64,000 bases of DNA from Porphyrobacter sp. IPPAS B-1204 (GCA_003724185.1 RHGM01000003.1:744001-808000), one strand, 5' to 3'. Counted from the stretch's first letter, positions 41,970 to 51,934 are shown. The notes: generated by a model not told the origin, from the sequence alone. Program-made: numbers and translations.

Positions 41970-43264
41970 GCATTGCGCTCAACCTCGCGCTGCTGGCCGG
42001 ATCGGTCGCGCTGCTGATGGGCGTCATCGCCGCCGTGCGATACGCGGGCGAGCGGTTTGGCTGGCACGCCGAGGTCAGCCGCAAGACCATCCATGTCGCC
42101 ATCGGACTTTACGCGATGGGTCTGCCGCTATTGTTCGACACCGTCTGGCCGGTGGTCGCCCTGCTGCTGATCGCGCTGGCGCTGATGGGCTGGCTGCGGC
42201 TGCCGCAGGTGCGCACGAGCGGGCTGGGCAAGGCAATCCACGCGGTCGAGCGGCGGTCATTGGGCGACATCTGGCTGGCGCTCGCTATCGGGTTCGTCTT
42301 CCTGCAATCGGGCGGAGAATACATCTTCTACGCCCTGCCGCTGGCCATCATCACCCTGTCCGACACCGCCGCCGCGCTGACCGGAAGCGCCTATGGCCGC
42401 AGGCGTTTCACGGTCGAGGATGGGGTCAAGAGCTGGGAGGGCGTGGTCGCCTTTTTCATGGTCAGCGTGATCGTGGCGATGTCCATGTTGCTGCTGCTAA
42501 CCGATGCGCCGCGCATCAACGTGGTGGTGCTGGCCTTCGCGATTGCCGCCTTCGGCGCAATTGTCGAGGCGGTGTCATGGCGGGGGCTGGACAATCTGTT
42601 CGTGCCGATCGGCCTGCAATTCTTCATCAAGGGCTACCTCTTTGCAGCGCCGATGGATCTCGCGTTGATCGCGCTGCAATTCGGTGTGGCGGTGATCGCG
42701 GTCGCGCTGATTGCGCGGCGGCTGGCGCTGTCGGTCCACGCCAGCCGCGCTTTCGTTATTGCGATCTTCCTGTTTCTGGGCGCGGGCGGGCCATACGGCG
42801 CGGCGGTGCCCATGCTGGCCATGGCCGCGCATTTGGTCGCCCGGCGCCGGCCATGTGCGAGCCCGCACCGCGACCTCGATTTCATCGCCACCTTATGCGG
42901 CGCAGGGCTGATCTGGTATTTCGCTGGCGAAGTGACCGGGCCGAGCGCGCTCAGCTTCTACAATCTCGGCATGGCAGGGATGGCGCTGGGGCTGCTGCTG
43001 GTGGCCGCAGGGGGCCGGGTGCTGGCCGGGGCGGCGCTGGCGGCGGCGGCGGGGGCTGGTTACATCGGCCTCCTCGGCCTTGCGCCGGGCCATGCGTTAC
43101 ACTCGCCCTATCTGCCGGCTCTGGCCGCCATGAGCCTTGCGCTGGTCGCGGTGCTGGTGATCGCCCGCACTGCATGGTTCGATCGCTGGCGTGCGCCGCG
43201 TCTGGGGATGCTCGCCAATCTGGTGCCGTTCGCGGCCTATTTCGCGACAGTGGGGATGCAATGA
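41966..43264 (+). CDS. Polyprenol/phytol kinase-like integral membrane protein with extra C-terminal half
   Basis: 432 residues, highly hydrophobic. The N-terminal half holds RKTIHVAIGLYAMGLP, LSDTAAALTGSAYGRRRF and GVKSWEGVVAFF, the motifs of the dolichol/phytol kinase and CTP-dependent kinase family that phosphorylate polyprenols using CTP. Those enzymes have about 200-250 residues. Here a further ~215 residues with about seven more helices follow, which I cannot assign. Overlaps the DUF3419 gene by ATGA and the next gene by ATGA. Role: probably phosphorylates an isoprenoid alcohol at the membrane. Confidence 0.75.
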   Translation: MSIALNLALLAGSVALLMGVIAAVRYAGERFGWHAEVSRKTIHVAIGLYAMGLPLLFDTVWPVVALLLIALALMGWLRLPQVRTSGLGKAIHAVERRSLGDIWLALAIGFVFLQSGGEYIFYALPLAIITLSDTAAALTGSAYGRRRFTVEDGVKSWEGVVAFFMVSVIVAMSMLLLLTDAPRINVVVLAFAIAAFGAIVEAVSWRGLDNLFVPIGLQFFIKGYLFAAPMDLALIALQFGVAVIAVALIARRLALSVHASRAFVIAIFLFLGAGGPYGAAVPMLAMAAHLVARRRPCASPHRDLDFIATLCGAGLIWYFAGEVTGPSALSFYNLGMAGMALGLLLVAAGGRVLAGAALAAAAGAGYIGLLGLAPGHALHSPYLPALAAMSLALVAVLVIARTAWFDRWRAPRLGMLANLVPFAAYFATVGMQ

Positions 43265-44085
43265 GCGGTTTCGAGGAAATGCGCGCCGACGGCGCAAGCC
43301 TGCGGTTTTACGCGGACGGCCCGACGTGGGACGGGGCGCCGAGCGTCGCTCTGGGGGCGCTGGCCTTTGACAATCCGGCAGCAGGCGCGGCGCTTTTGCG
43401 TGAGGCTGTGGCGCGTGCAGGCTCTCGCCCCGTCCTCGCGCCGATGGATGGCGACACCTGGCACGCCTATCGCACGGTGACGCAAAGCGACGACAGCCCG
43501 CCCTTCCTGATGGAGCCTGCCGCCCATCCCCACGTGGCCGAGGCGCTGACGCTGGCGGGGTTTGTGCCGGTCGCGCATTACGCCTCGACCCGGATGGCGC
43601 TGGACACCTCGCAGGCGCAGCCCGCGCCGGTGGAGGGCATCACGGTCGCGGCGTGGGATGGGCAAAACGCGCAGCCCTTGCTGGAACAGGTGTTCGCGCT
43701 GGCGGGCGGGTCTTTCGCGGACAAGCAGTTCTTCAAGCCGATCAGCGAGGGCGACTTCCTCGGCCTCTACCTGCCGCTGCTGCCTCTGCTCGATCCGCGG
43801 CTGGTGTTTCTGGCGCGGGACGAGATCGGCGCGATTATCGGCTTTCTGCTCGGCTACCGCGATCCGGCGGTGCCGGTCCGTGCGGTGCTGAAGACCTATG
43901 CCGGGACACGGCGGGGCGTTGGCCACCTGCTCGCCCACCATTTCCATGAGGCGGCCAAGGGGCTGGGCTGCACCCATGTGATCCACGCGCTGATGCACGC
44001 CGACAATGTCTCGCTGGTGCGCAGCGGGCAACACGGCGCCGAGGTGTTTCGCCGCTACACCCTGTTCGGGCACCGCGCCGCTTGA
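43261..44085 (+). CDS. GNAT-like acetyltransferase domain protein
   Basis: 274 residues. The C-terminal ~150 residues read like a GNAT fold: ARDEIGAIIGFLLGYRDP, RAVLKTYAGTRRGVGHLLAHHFHEAAKGLGCTHV and ALMHADNVSLVRSG, with the expected cofactor-binding and Asn/Ser terminal features. The N-terminal region (with RADGASLRFYADGPTWDG) is less characteristic. It could N-acylate an amine group made by the DUF3419 enzyme, but this is inference. A longer frame from 41950 reads through the antisense-phase of the kinase gene and is not real. Confidence 0.65.
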   Translation: MSGFEEMRADGASLRFYADGPTWDGAPSVALGALAFDNPAAGAALLREAVARAGSRPVLAPMDGDTWHAYRTVTQSDDSPPFLMEPAAHPHVAEALTLAGFVPVAHYASTRMALDTSQAQPAPVEGITVAAWDGQNAQPLLEQVFALAGGSFADKQFFKPISEGDFLGLYLPLLPLLDPRLVFLARDEIGAIIGFLLGYRDPAVPVRAVLKTYAGTRRGVGHLLAHHFHEAAKGLGCTHVIHALMHADNVSLVRSGQHGAEVFRRYTLFGHRAA

Positions 44086-45509
44086 GCATCCTTTCCGCCT
44101 TTGATGCGCAGGCTTTCTCTCGCTGGGATCAGCCCGCGATCATTGACCGCTTGGGGCGCAAGGTCAGCTTTGCCGACCTCCATTTCCGCGCCGGGTTCCT
44201 CGCCGATGCATGGGCCAGACGCGGGATCGGGCCGGGGGACCGGGTGCTGATTGCGATGGGGGTGACGCCCGATCTCTACGCCGCGCTGGCCGCATTGTGG
44301 CGGCTGGGGGCGGTGGCGGTGCTGCCGGAACCGGCGATGGGGCTGAAGGGGGTCAGGACCGCGCTCGCGGCAGCCGAGGTCAAGGCGTGGATCGGCGCGG
44401 GCCCCCTCAGGGCATTGCCGCTGCTGGTGCCGCGCCTGCTGACCGTCAAACGCCTTTCGCTGGCAGACGGAATGCTGCGCGGGACGGAGCCTTCGCCTGA
44501 ATGGCCGGACGACCACCCTGCCCTGATGAGTTTCACCAGCGGGTCGACCGGGCGGGCCAAGGCGATCCTGCGCAGCCACGGTTTCCTCGCCGCGCAGAAC
44601 CGGGCGGTCGCGCCGCTGCTGGCGAGTGACCGGCCCGAGGTCGATCTGGTCGCCTTCCCTGTCTTCGTGCTGGCCAACTTGGGGAGCGGGGTGACATCCG
44701 TGCTCCCCAACTGGCCGCTGCGCCGCCCCGACCGTGCCGACGGCCAAGCGATCCGCGCCCATATCGCCCGCCACGGTGTGACCCGCCTGCTGCTCCCCCC
44801 GGTGCTGGCCGAGGCTCTGGCCGACGCGCCGCAGCCCGCCAGCGTCACCACGGTCTTCACCGGCGGGGGGCCGGTGTTTCCCGATGTCGTGGAGCGGCTG
44901 ACCGCGCACAACCCGGCGCTGCGCGTCATGGCGGTCTATGGTTCGACCGAGGCCGAACCGATTGCCGAGCTGGAGGTCAGCGACCTTTCACCCAAGGACC
45001 GCAACCGGATCAACGCGGGCGAAGGCCTGCTGGCCGGGCCTCCGGTGGCGGCGGTGCGGGTGCGGATTGTCGATGACGAGATCTGGGTGGCGGGCGATCA
45101 CGTGGTCGAAACCTATGTCGATCCCGCCGACAACGCCGCGACCAAGACCCGCGATGAGGCAGGCACCATCTGGCACCGCACGGGCGATGGCGGGCGCTTT
45201 GACGCTGAGGGGCGGCTGTGGCTGCTGGGCCGCACGCAGGGGCGGATCGAAGGCCTGTGGCCTTTCGCCATCGAGACGGCGGCGCGAAGCTGGCCGGGGG
45301 TCAGGCGCGCGGCGCTATGCCCGCGGGAGGGCCGCGCCTGCCTCGCTATCGAGGGTGACACCGCCCACCTTGCCGCCTGGAGCAGCGCCGCCGCCGCGCT
45401 TGGCGTGATGCAGGTCGTCCCGGTCAAGGCCATCCCGCTTGACCGCCGCCACCGCTCCAAGGTCGATTACGCCCGTCTCGCCGAAACGGTCAGGGGAAGC
45501 GCGGTCTAG
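44082..45509 (+). CDS. AMP-forming acyl-CoA synthetase/ligase
   Basis: 475 residues, short for the family (usually 500-560). Adenylation motifs are FTSGSTGRAKAI (152-161), YGSTEAEPIAE, HRTGDGGRFD and a LLGRTQGRIEG hinge. It activates a carboxylic acid as its acyl-AMP and usually transfers it to CoA or an acyl carrier. The start is a TTG overlapping the upstream TGA, consistent with the coupled operon. It is last in the cluster; its stop shares the bases CTAG with the stop of the convergent CorA gene. The carboxylic-acid partner is unknown. Confidence 0.85.
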   Translation: MSILSAFDAQAFSRWDQPAIIDRLGRKVSFADLHFRAGFLADAWARRGIGPGDRVLIAMGVTPDLYAALAALWRLGAVAVLPEPAMGLKGVRTALAAAEVKAWIGAGPLRALPLLVPRLLTVKRLSLADGMLRGTEPSPEWPDDHPALMSFTSGSTGRAKAILRSHGFLAAQNRAVAPLLASDRPEVDLVAFPVFVLANLGSGVTSVLPNWPLRRPDRADGQAIRAHIARHGVTRLLLPPVLAEALADAPQPASVTTVFTGGGPVFPDVVERLTAHNPALRVMAVYGSTEAEPIAELEVSDLSPKDRNRINAGEGLLAGPPVAAVRVRIVDDEIWVAGDHVVETYVDPADNAATKTRDEAGTIWHRTGDGGRFDAEGRLWLLGRTQGRIEGLWPFAIETAARSWPGVRRAALCPREGRACLAIEGDTAHLAAWSSAAAALGVMQVVPVKAIPLDRRHRSKVDYARLAETVRGSAV

Positions 45510-46477
45510 TCGTCCAGCCAGTGCCGCCAAGCAAACCACCCCATCACCAGCGCCCCGATCACCCCGCAAAACGCCACCACCCCCCAGAAGGCCCAGCCCT
45601 CATCGGCATAGGGTATCCCTTCGACATTCATGCCCAGCAGCCCGGTCACGAACGTCAGTGGCAGGAAGATGAAGGCCGTCACCGCGATGGCGAGCGACCG
45701 CTGGTCGATCTTCTCGGCGCGCAGATCGGTAAGCTGTTCGTGCAGCAGCGCGGCGCGTTCGCGCACGGCTTCCAGTTCCTCGGCCATGCGGGCGAAACGG
45801 TCCGCCGCCTCGCGCAGGTGCAACCGGTCATCCTTGCCAATCCATTCGAATTCCAGCTGCGCCATTGCGGCCAGCGCATCGCGATCGGGCGCCACGAACC
45901 GCCGCAGCACGATGGCTTGCGATCGGATCGCGGCGATCTGGCGGCGCAACACATAGATATCGCCATCGTCCAGCATCGCCTCGCAATCATCGAGCGTATC
46001 GCCCAGATCGGCGACCTTGGGATCGAGATCGATGCTGATCGCATGGGCCAGCGCGGCGACGAAATCGCCCCCGTCGGTCAGCCGCCCGGCGCGCATCAGC
46101 GCCTCGACCTTGCCCAGCGCGGCGAGGCGGTGGCGGCTGACCGATGTCACCCGCACGCCTTCCACCCAGACCCGGATCGACACCAGCCCGTCGCTATCCT
46201 GCATTGTGTCAAAGGCAGTGCCGCGCAGGTTGATCAGCGCGGCCTCGTCGACATCGTCGCAGCGGGGGCGGGTTTCGCTCGCCAGCAGCGCATTGGCGGC
46301 CATCGGCGGGACGTAGCCCGGCAGATCGTCCCGCGTCGCCCCGACCGCGCCTTCGACATGCAGCCAGACGAAACCCGGGCCGCGATAGGCCGCCGCATCG
46401 GCCCCGCCCAGCTCGCTAACGACGCCGTTTTCAACCACAAGGGCGGTCAGGATCGGCGAGGGTTTCGGCTCAGTCAT
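45506..46477 (-). CDS. CorA/ZntB-family divalent cation transporter
   Basis: 323 residues. A cytoplasmic N-terminal domain (GFVWLHVEGAV, RVWVEGVRVTSV, long acidic helix with LDDCEAMLDDGDIYVLRRQIAAIR) leads to two C-terminal helices (residues about 265-320) with the signature GMNVEGIPY after the first. This is the CorA/ZntB pattern; the GMN motif gates Mg2+ or Zn2+. Start ATG 46477 is the first Met in the coding frame. Convergent with the AMP-ligase gene. Confidence 0.9.
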   Translation of the reverse strand: MTEPKPSPILTALVVENGVVSELGGADAAAYRGPGFVWLHVEGAVGATRDDLPGYVPPMAANALLASETRPRCDDVDEAALINLRGTAFDTMQDSDGLVSIRVWVEGVRVTSVSRHRLAALGKVEALMRAGRLTDGGDFVAALAHAISIDLDPKVADLGDTLDDCEAMLDDGDIYVLRRQIAAIRSQAIVLRRFVAPDRDALAAMAQLEFEWIGKDDRLHLREAADRFARMAEELEAVRERAALLHEQLTDLRAEKIDQRSLAIAVTAFIFLPLTFVTGLLGMNVEGIPYADEGWAFWGVVAFCGVIGALVMGWFAWRHWLDD

Positions 46478-46526
46478 CGCCCGCCGTGTTAGCGCCGCCC
46501 TGCCATTGCGGGCAAGCGCGGCCTGT

Positions 46527-47654
46527 TCAGAAGTACCGCTTGCTGGCGATCTCCGCGCCCTGCGCCAGCGCGGCGAGCTTGGCCCAGACAATCTCGGGGT
46601 CGAGCGCATTGCTGCCCGCGTGCACGGAAAAACCGCAATCGACGCCCGCCATCACCCGCTCTGCCCCCAGCAGATCGGCATAGCGGCCGATGCGCTGGGC
46701 GATCAGATCGGGGTGTTCGATGTAAGGCGATTGCGGTTCGACCATGCCGGGGCACAGCACCTTGCCATCGGGCAGTGCGTGCTCTTCGAAGAAAGCGAAT
46801 TCATGCGCGTGGCGCGGGTTGGCGCCTTCGATCAGCACGGTCTGCGGCTTGGCCGTCCAGACGATGTCGGCGATCTCGCCCAGCGCCACGTCGCAATGGT
46901 GCGGGCCGGGGTAATTGCCCCAGCACAGGTGCATCCTGAGCTGCTCGGCCGGAATGTTCTGCACAGCGTGGTTCAAGGCGGCGATGTTCATGCCGATGCG
47001 CTTGCGGAAATCTTCAAGGGAGAGATGCGTGAACTGCACATGGCGGCCCATCGCCAAATCGGGGCAATCGACCTGCAAGGTGATCCCGGCCGCCGCGATG
47101 GTCTCGTATTCGTGGCGCAGCCCTTCGGATAGCGCGAAGACGTACTCCTCGTCGCTCGCGTAGTACTGGTTGGGGAAGAACAACGCGGTCACGCCCGGAG
47201 ACGCCGCCGACATGAAGGTGGCGTGGCCATTGGCGAGGCGGACGAGCCGTTCCGCGTCGATCCGGGGCGCTTCCATGTCGATCACTTCGATAGGCGCAGT
47301 GCAGGCGGGGGCGGACCGCTTGGCGCGGCCCTTGTTGCCGAACACCTGTGCCTTGGCGCCGGGGAAGGCTTCGAGATCGGCGAATTCATACTGCCCCGCC
47401 TCCCCGCCAAAGCCCGACAACCGGTGCTTGATATAGGTCGCGTAGCTGGGCTTGGACTGTTCGCCATCATTGACGATGCTGACGCCCGCCTCGATCTGGC
47501 GCTTGATGACATAGGCGGTGGCTTCCTCCACCGCCGCATCGAAATCGGCCTCGGACACCGGCTCCGCGCCCTCGCGCTTGAACACCAGATCGAGCAGGGC
47601 TTCGGGGCGCGGCAGGCTGCCGACATGGGTGGTGAGGAAGCGGTTGGCGGTCAT
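46527..47654 (-). CDS. MetE C-terminal-like cobalamin-independent methyltransferase
   Basis: 375 residues, half the length of MetE. THVGSLPRP start and the zinc-ligand set His242-x-Cys244 (MHLCWGN), Glu277 (LIEGAN) and Cys340 (VDCGFSVH) match the MetE C-terminal/epoxyalkane-CoM-transferase superfamily. Members move a methyl or alkyl group to a thiol using zinc. Because it lies last in a catabolic operon (TonB receptor, WrbA, VOC, hydrolase), a role in demethylating a substrate is possible, but homocysteine methylation cannot be excluded. Start ATG 47654 lies 5 nt after the hydrolase stop. Confidence 0.83.
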   Translation of the reverse strand: MTANRFLTTHVGSLPRPEALLDLVFKREGAEPVSEADFDAAVEEATAYVIKRQIEAGVSIVNDGEQSKPSYATYIKHRLSGFGGEAGQYEFADLEAFPGAKAQVFGNKGRAKRSAPACTAPIEVIDMEAPRIDAERLVRLANGHATFMSAASPGVTALFFPNQYYASDEEYVFALSEGLRHEYETIAAAGITLQVDCPDLAMGRHVQFTHLSLEDFRKRIGMNIAALNHAVQNIPAEQLRMHLCWGNYPGPHHCDVALGEIADIVWTAKPQTVLIEGANPRHAHEFAFFEEHALPDGKVLCPGMVEPQSPYIEHPDLIAQRIGRYADLLGAERVMAGVDCGFSVHAGSNALDPEIVWAKLAALAQGAEIASKRYF

Positions 47655-47659
47655 GGCAG

Positions 47660-48487
47660 TCAGGCCCTTTTTGTGGGATCGGCGCAGGATGTGAGAAAGC
47701 TGGCGACCAGCGCATTGAAGCGCGCCGGGTTGTCGGCATTGGCAAGGTGGCCCGCGTCCGGCACAGCTGCGTGCATCGCGCGCGGGGCGACCTTGGCCAG
47801 AGCCTCGGCACAAGCGCGCCGCCACAGCGTGTCATGCGCGCCGGTCATGGCCAGCACCGGCACCGCCAGCTTCGCCATATCCTCATGCGGGAACGCCGGC
47901 AGATCGGAGCGAGCCAGCAGGTCACGCCCGTCATAATCAGCCAGAATTTCGAGCATCAGCGCGCGGGCGTCAGGCGTCTGCGTTGCCATCAGCGGGTGCC
48001 GCGACCATTCGGCCCGCAGCCGTTCCAGATCGCCGCTGGCGGCCAGCGTGCTGAAATGGTCCAGATCAATCGCCTCGTCCCGCGCCACCAGCGCCGGCAA
48101 CGGTGCGCCCGACACCACCACGCCGGTCAGGCGCGAGCCGAACCTGCGGGCCGCATCCAGCGCAACCGCCGCGCCTTGCGACAGGCCGACCAGCGCAAAC
48201 CGGTCAAACCCGAGGGAATCGGCAATCGCGATCACGTCCTCCGCCTCACGCGCCAGATCAGCGGGAGCAGTGGCCCGTCCAGCGCCGCGCCGGTCAGGAA
48301 CGACGAGGAAGAACTCCCCCGCCAGCCCGTCCACCTGCGGCGCCCACATGCGGTGATCCAGTGTCCAGCCATGCAGCAGGATCACCGGTGGTCCGTCTCC
48401 GACCATGCACAGGGGCAATGCGCCGCCATCGACTGCGACCTCACCCTGCGAGATGCACATCGGGTCTGCCACGGGGGCAATCATCAT
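47660..48487 (-). CDS. Alpha/beta hydrolase (enol-lactonase-like)
   Basis: 275 residues. Nucleophile elbow GLSQG with Ser103, acid Asp in GAHDTLWRR, His in DAGHLANADNP, and the HGWTLDH oxyanion stretch. The size and the D-RRGAGRATAP motif resemble 3-oxoadipate enol-lactonase (PcaD) and related carboxylic-ester hydrolases. GGGGG precedes the ATG. It stands between the VOC and MetE-like genes, so a hydrolytic step after ring cleavage or ester opening is a fair guess. Confidence 0.8.
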   Translation of the reverse strand: MMIAPVADPMCISQGEVAVDGGALPLCMVGDGPPVILLHGWTLDHRMWAPQVDGLAGEFFLVVPDRRGAGRATAPADLAREAEDVIAIADSLGFDRFALVGLSQGAAVALDAARRFGSRLTGVVVSGAPLPALVARDEAIDLDHFSTLAASGDLERLRAEWSRHPLMATQTPDARALMLEILADYDGRDLLARSDLPAFPHEDMAKLAVPVLAMTGAHDTLWRRACAEALAKVAPRAMHAAVPDAGHLANADNPARFNALVASFLTSCADPTKRA

Positions 48488-48524
48488 CGCACTGCCCCCG
48501 CAGCCCCTGTATCAAGCCTTGTTC

Positions 48525-49073
48525 TCAGGCCGCTTCTTCGGCGCGGAACGGGTTGTTGTTGTGGTGCTGACCCGCCAGCCAACGCTTCAACTCGCCATGC
48601 GCCGAAGCGCGGCGATCCGCATCCAGCGGGGCTGCGCGCGGATCGTCATGGGTGAATTCGATGATCATGCCGTTGGGATCGGTGACATAGAGCGAACGGC
48701 AATAGCCGTGCTCCAGCACATAGGTCTGCGGCTCGGTGATCCCGGCAGCCGCGATGCGCTTGGCCAGTTCGTCCTGTGCATCGGCATCGACCTGCAGCGC
48801 GATGTGGATGAAGGGGCTCGACGGCATTTCAGGGCCGAATTCGGCCTGATCGTCCGGATCGGCGAACTGGAAGAAGGCGAGCGCGCTGCCATCGGCGAGT
48901 TCGAAGAACACATGGCAATAGACGCGTTCCTTGCCGAACAACTCGTCCTTCTCGCAATAGGTTGCCATCAAGGGGAAGCCGAGAATATCCTCGTAGAAGG
49001 CGCGGGTCGCCTCCAGATCCTTGGTCACATAGGCGGTGTGGTGCAGGCGGTTGGCGAGGATTTTCTGCGTCAT
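48525..49073 (-). CDS. VOC-family metal-dependent enzyme (glyoxalase/extradiol dioxygenase fold)
   Basis: 182 residues. RLHHTAYVTKDLEATRAFYEDILGF is the VOC N-terminal module with metal ligand His12, IHIALQVD gives His90 and MIIEFTHD gives Glu139, the two-His-one-Glu set of the superfamily. It is therefore likely to bind a divalent metal and may cleave a ring, isomerise or open an epoxide. The exact reaction cannot be read. Coupled to WrbA 30 nt upstream. Confidence 0.8.
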   Translation of the reverse strand: MTQKILANRLHHTAYVTKDLEATRAFYEDILGFPLMATYCEKDELFGKERVYCHVFFELADGSALAFFQFADPDDQAEFGPEMPSSPFIHIALQVDADAQDELAKRIAAAGITEPQTYVLEHGYCRSLYVTDPNGMIIEFTHDDPRAAPLDADRRASAHGELKRWLAGQHHNNNPFRAEEAA

Positions 49074-49103
49074 CGTGCTCCCTTTCGTCAGTGCGTCAAA
49101 GTG

Positions 49104-49706
49104 TCAGGCGGCCAGCTTGGCAGCGATTGCAGCCACATGCGCGCCCTGAAAACGCGCGCCCGCAAGCTCGTTGTCGCTCGGCATCCGGCTGCCGTCATTA
49201 CCCGCAAGCGTGCTCGCGCCATAGGGGGTGCCGCCGCTGATTTCGCCCATCTCGGAATTGCCCGCGAAGGTATAGGGCAGGCCGACGATCACCATGCCGT
49301 GGTGCAGCAGCGTGGTGTGGAACGAGGTGATGGTCGTCTCCTGCCCGCCGTGCTGGCTGGCGGTGGAAACGAACACAGAACCAACCTTGCCGACCAGCGC
49401 CTTGGCGAACCACAGCCCGCCGGTCTGGTCGAGGAAGTTGCGCATCTGCGCCGCCATGTTGCCAAAGCGGGTGGGTGTGCCGAAGATGATGGCGTCATAT
49501 TCCGCCAACTCGTCCGGGGTCGCAACGGACGCGCCTTGGTCGGTCTTCATTCCTGAAGCCGCCGCCACCGCCTCCGGCACCAGTTCGGGGACGCGCTTGA
49601 TGCTGACCGTGGTGCCGGGAACGCTGGCCGCGCCCTCGGCCACGGCAGCAGCCATCGCCTCGATATGCCCATAGCTCGAATAGTAGAGCACCAGCACCTT
49701 GGTCAT
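49104..49706 (-). CDS. wrbA: NAD(P)H:quinone oxidoreductase, WrbA type
   Basis: 200 residues, the full length of Wrb[16 protein letters not shown] is the FMN phosphate-binding loop, followed by [36 protein letters not shown] and [12 protein letters not shown]. It carries out two-electron reduction of quinones. Being in one operon with the VOC enzyme and hydrolase suggests it supplies a hydroquinone substrate to that pathway. Confidence 0.92.
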   Translation of the reverse strand: MTKVLVLYYSSYGHIEAMAAAVAEGAASVPGTTVSIKRVPELVPEAVAAASGMKTDQGASVATPDELAEYDAIIFGTPTRFGNMAAQMRNFLDQTGGLWFAKALVGKVGSVFVSTASQHGGQETTITSFHTTLLHHGMVIVGLPYTFAGNSEMGEISGGTPYGASTLAGNDGSRMPSDNELAGARFQGAHVAAIAAKLAA

Positions 49707-49717
49707 CGCGTCACCCC

Positions 49718-51934
49718 TTAGAATTTGTAGCCGACTTCAAAGCCGAAGCGGCGCGGCCGGGCGCGGAAGACGAACCCTCCGGGCGAGAATTCGGCGTTGT
49801 ACGTCTCATCGAACAGGTTGGCGGCAAAGGCGGTGAAGGACACGCCATTGGCCAGCGTCACGCCCGCGCGCGCATCGACGATGTCGACCGGCTGGCGGAC
49901 AGTGGTGTTGAACGGCTCCCACCAGGTCTTGCCGGTGCGGCGGTAATCGATCCGCACGAGACCGTCGACACTGTCGCTGATCGCGCCGGCATATTGTGCG
50001 CCAAGGTTGAAGGTGTAGTTCGACACCTGCGGCGCCTTGTTGCCGATCACCGATGCGTCAGGGAAGTCCTTGATCTCGCTGTCGGTCACGCCGATCGCAG
50101 CGTTGATGTCGAAATCGGGCAGGACTTCGGCGGTCGCCTCCAGCTCGAAGCCGGTCAGGCGGGTTTCGGGGATGTTGCCGAGGTTCTGGGTGGACGACTG
50201 GGCGAGGAAGACGAAGAAATACGAGTTCTTCGACAGCGTGGTATAGGCCGCGCCCGCCAGCCGGACAGGGCCAAGCTGCGCCTTGGCGCCGACTTCAAAT
50301 GTGTCGGCGGTTTCGGCGTTGAAGATGTCGCCCACGCCGACAATGGCCGCCGCGGTGGCTTCCGCGCCCACGCCGGTCTGGTTGAACCCGCCCGAACGGA
50401 AGCCGCGGCTGTATCCGCCGTAGATGGTGAGATCGGGGTTGGGTTCGTAGGTCAGGGTCAGCTTGGGCTGCCAATCGTCGAAAACCGCCGTGCGGACTTC
50501 ACCGCTCTGCGCCTGCGGGACGCCGGGCACGTTGGGCAGGAAGCCCTGCGGGGTCAGCGTGGTCTGTTCGCGCTTGTCACGGTCGTAACGCAAGCTCGCA
50601 TCGACGCGGAACTGGTCGGAGAATTCGTAACCCGCATTGGCGAACAGCGCCCATGCGAAGTTTTCCTGCCCGTCCGACAGGAAGCTGAACTGCGGGTTGA
50701 GGGGGTTGGTCGAAGGGCTGCGGAACACCGGGAACACCCCGTTGCCGGTGTCCACCATGTTGCCGGTCGAAATGAACCGCGTGGTGTCGATCAGGTAGCC
50801 GCCCACCATCCAGTTGAACTTGCGATCATCCTCGGGCGAGGCGAGGCGCACTTCCTGGCTGAACGCCTTGACGTTCAGGTACTGCGCCTGGTTGAGGTCA
50901 AACCCGTTGCCAGCGCCGAAGATCGCTTCGAACAGGTTGAAGAAGAAGCTGTCGGGGATCGGCAGGAAGTCGAACGCGTCACCGGTCAGCACTTCCTTGA
51001 CCGTGTCATAGGACGAGACCGAGGTGAACACCGCGTTGTCGCCCGCGTGCTCGATCTTGAGCGCGAGGTTGTAGATATCGCGATCATTCTGGCCGGGGTT
51101 GTTCACCCGCACCGGGGCGACCGTGTTCACGTCACCGACGATGTTGTAATACAGCCCCTGCGTGCGCAGCTGGTTCATCGACCCGCGCAGATCGAAGGTC
51201 AGCTTGTCGGTCGCCTCCACCAGCAGATTGGCGCGCAGGCTGAAATCCTCGACCGGATCGGCCTTTTCATTGAGGAAGGTGTTATCGATGAAGCCATCGG
51301 TGTTGTAATAGGAGCCCGCCACGCGGAACTTCACATTCTCCGCCAGCGGCCCGCTGATGCCGCCGCGCAAGTAATAGCCAAAGCCATTGTCCACGCCCGC
51401 CGTGACGTTGCCCGCGAATTCGTCGGTCGGCGCCTTGGTGGTGATGATGATCGCCCCGCCGATGGCGTTGCGACCGTAAAGGCCACCCTGCGGGCCCTTG
51501 AGCACTTCGATCTGTTCGATATCGAACAGTTCCTGGTTGAATTGCGCGGGGTTTACTTGCTGCACCCCATCTACAATCACTGCGACCGAGGGTTCGGAGT
51601 TGCGGTTCTGGGTGATGCCGCGAATGATGACGAAGGCGTTGCCCGCGTTCTGCGTTTCCACCAGATTGACGTTGGGGGTGAGCGCGATGAAGTCCGCCGG
51701 ACGCTCGATCCCGGCATTGCTGATCGTCTGAGAATCAAACGCGGTGACGGCGGCTGGGGTATCCTGAAGCGTTTCAGAGCGGCGCAGGCCGGTGACGACG
51801 ATGCCCTGATCGTCAACCGCTTCTTCAGCCTGAGTCTCCTGCGCGGCGAGCGGCGCGGCGGCCAGCGTGATTGCCGTCAGAGCGGTGGTGCTGACCAGCG
51901 TGTTGATCGCGCGGTTCATGCCCGAAAACTTCAT
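49718..51934 (-). CDS. TonB-dependent receptor
   Basis: 738 residues with signal peptide ([22 protein letters not shown]). Plug domain: [50 protein letters not shown]; the barrel ends [13 protein letters not shown]. It belongs to the smaller iron-complex/outer-membrane receptor group rather than the carbohydrate class at 25264. GGGGAGAGAG lies before the ATG. First gene of the wrbA - VOC - hydrolase - MetE-like operon, under an IclR-type box at 52008. It may import a small aromatic or conjugated substrate. Confidence 0.9.
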   Translation of the reverse strand: MKFSGMNRAINTLVSTTALTAITLAAAPLAAQETQAEEAVDDQGIVVTGLRRSETLQDTPAAVTAFDSQTISNAGIERPADFIALTPNVNLVETQNAGNAFVIIRGITQNRNSEPSVAVIVDGVQQVNPAQFNQELFDIEQIEVLKGPQGGLYGRNAIGGAIIITTKAPTDEFAGNVTAGVDNGFGYYLRGGISGPLAENVKFRVAGSYYNTDGFIDNTFLNEKADPVEDFSLRANLLVEATDKLTFDLRGSMNQLRTQGLYYNIVGDVNTVAPVRVNNPGQNDRDIYNLALKIEHAGDNAVFTSVSSYDTVKEVLTGDAFDFLPIPDSFFFNLFEAIFGAGNGFDLNQAQYLNVKAFSQEVRLASPEDDRKFNWMVGGYLIDTTRFISTGNMVDTGNGVFPVFRSPSTNPLNPQFSFLSDGQENFAWALFANAGYEFSDQFRVDASLRYDRDKREQTTLTPQGFLPNVPGVPQAQSGEVRTAVFDDWQPKLTLTYEPNPDLTIYGGYSRGFRSGGFNQTGVGAEATAAAIVGVGDIFNAETADTFEVGAKAQLGPVRLAGAAYTTLSKNSYFFVFLAQSSTQNLGNIPETRLTGFELEATAEVLPDFDINAAIGVTDSEIKDFPDASVIGNKAPQVSNYTFNLGAQYAGAISDSVDGLVRIDYRRTGKTWWEPFNTTVRQPVDIVDARAGVTLANGVSFTAFAANLFDETYNAEFSPGGFVFRARPRRFGFEVGYKF

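Noticed and set aside
41950..44085. A 711-residue open frame that seems to fuse a membrane-like protein to the GNAT protein
   Set aside because: Its first 430 residues are the wrong frame of the kinase-like gene (Arg/Gly/Ala-rich, no motifs); only the part from 43261 is real.
46500..47700. Possible cobalamin or SAM riboswitch before the MetE-like gene
   Set aside because: The gene begins 5 nt after the hydrolase stop, so there is no leader; no riboswitch core sequences were seen.
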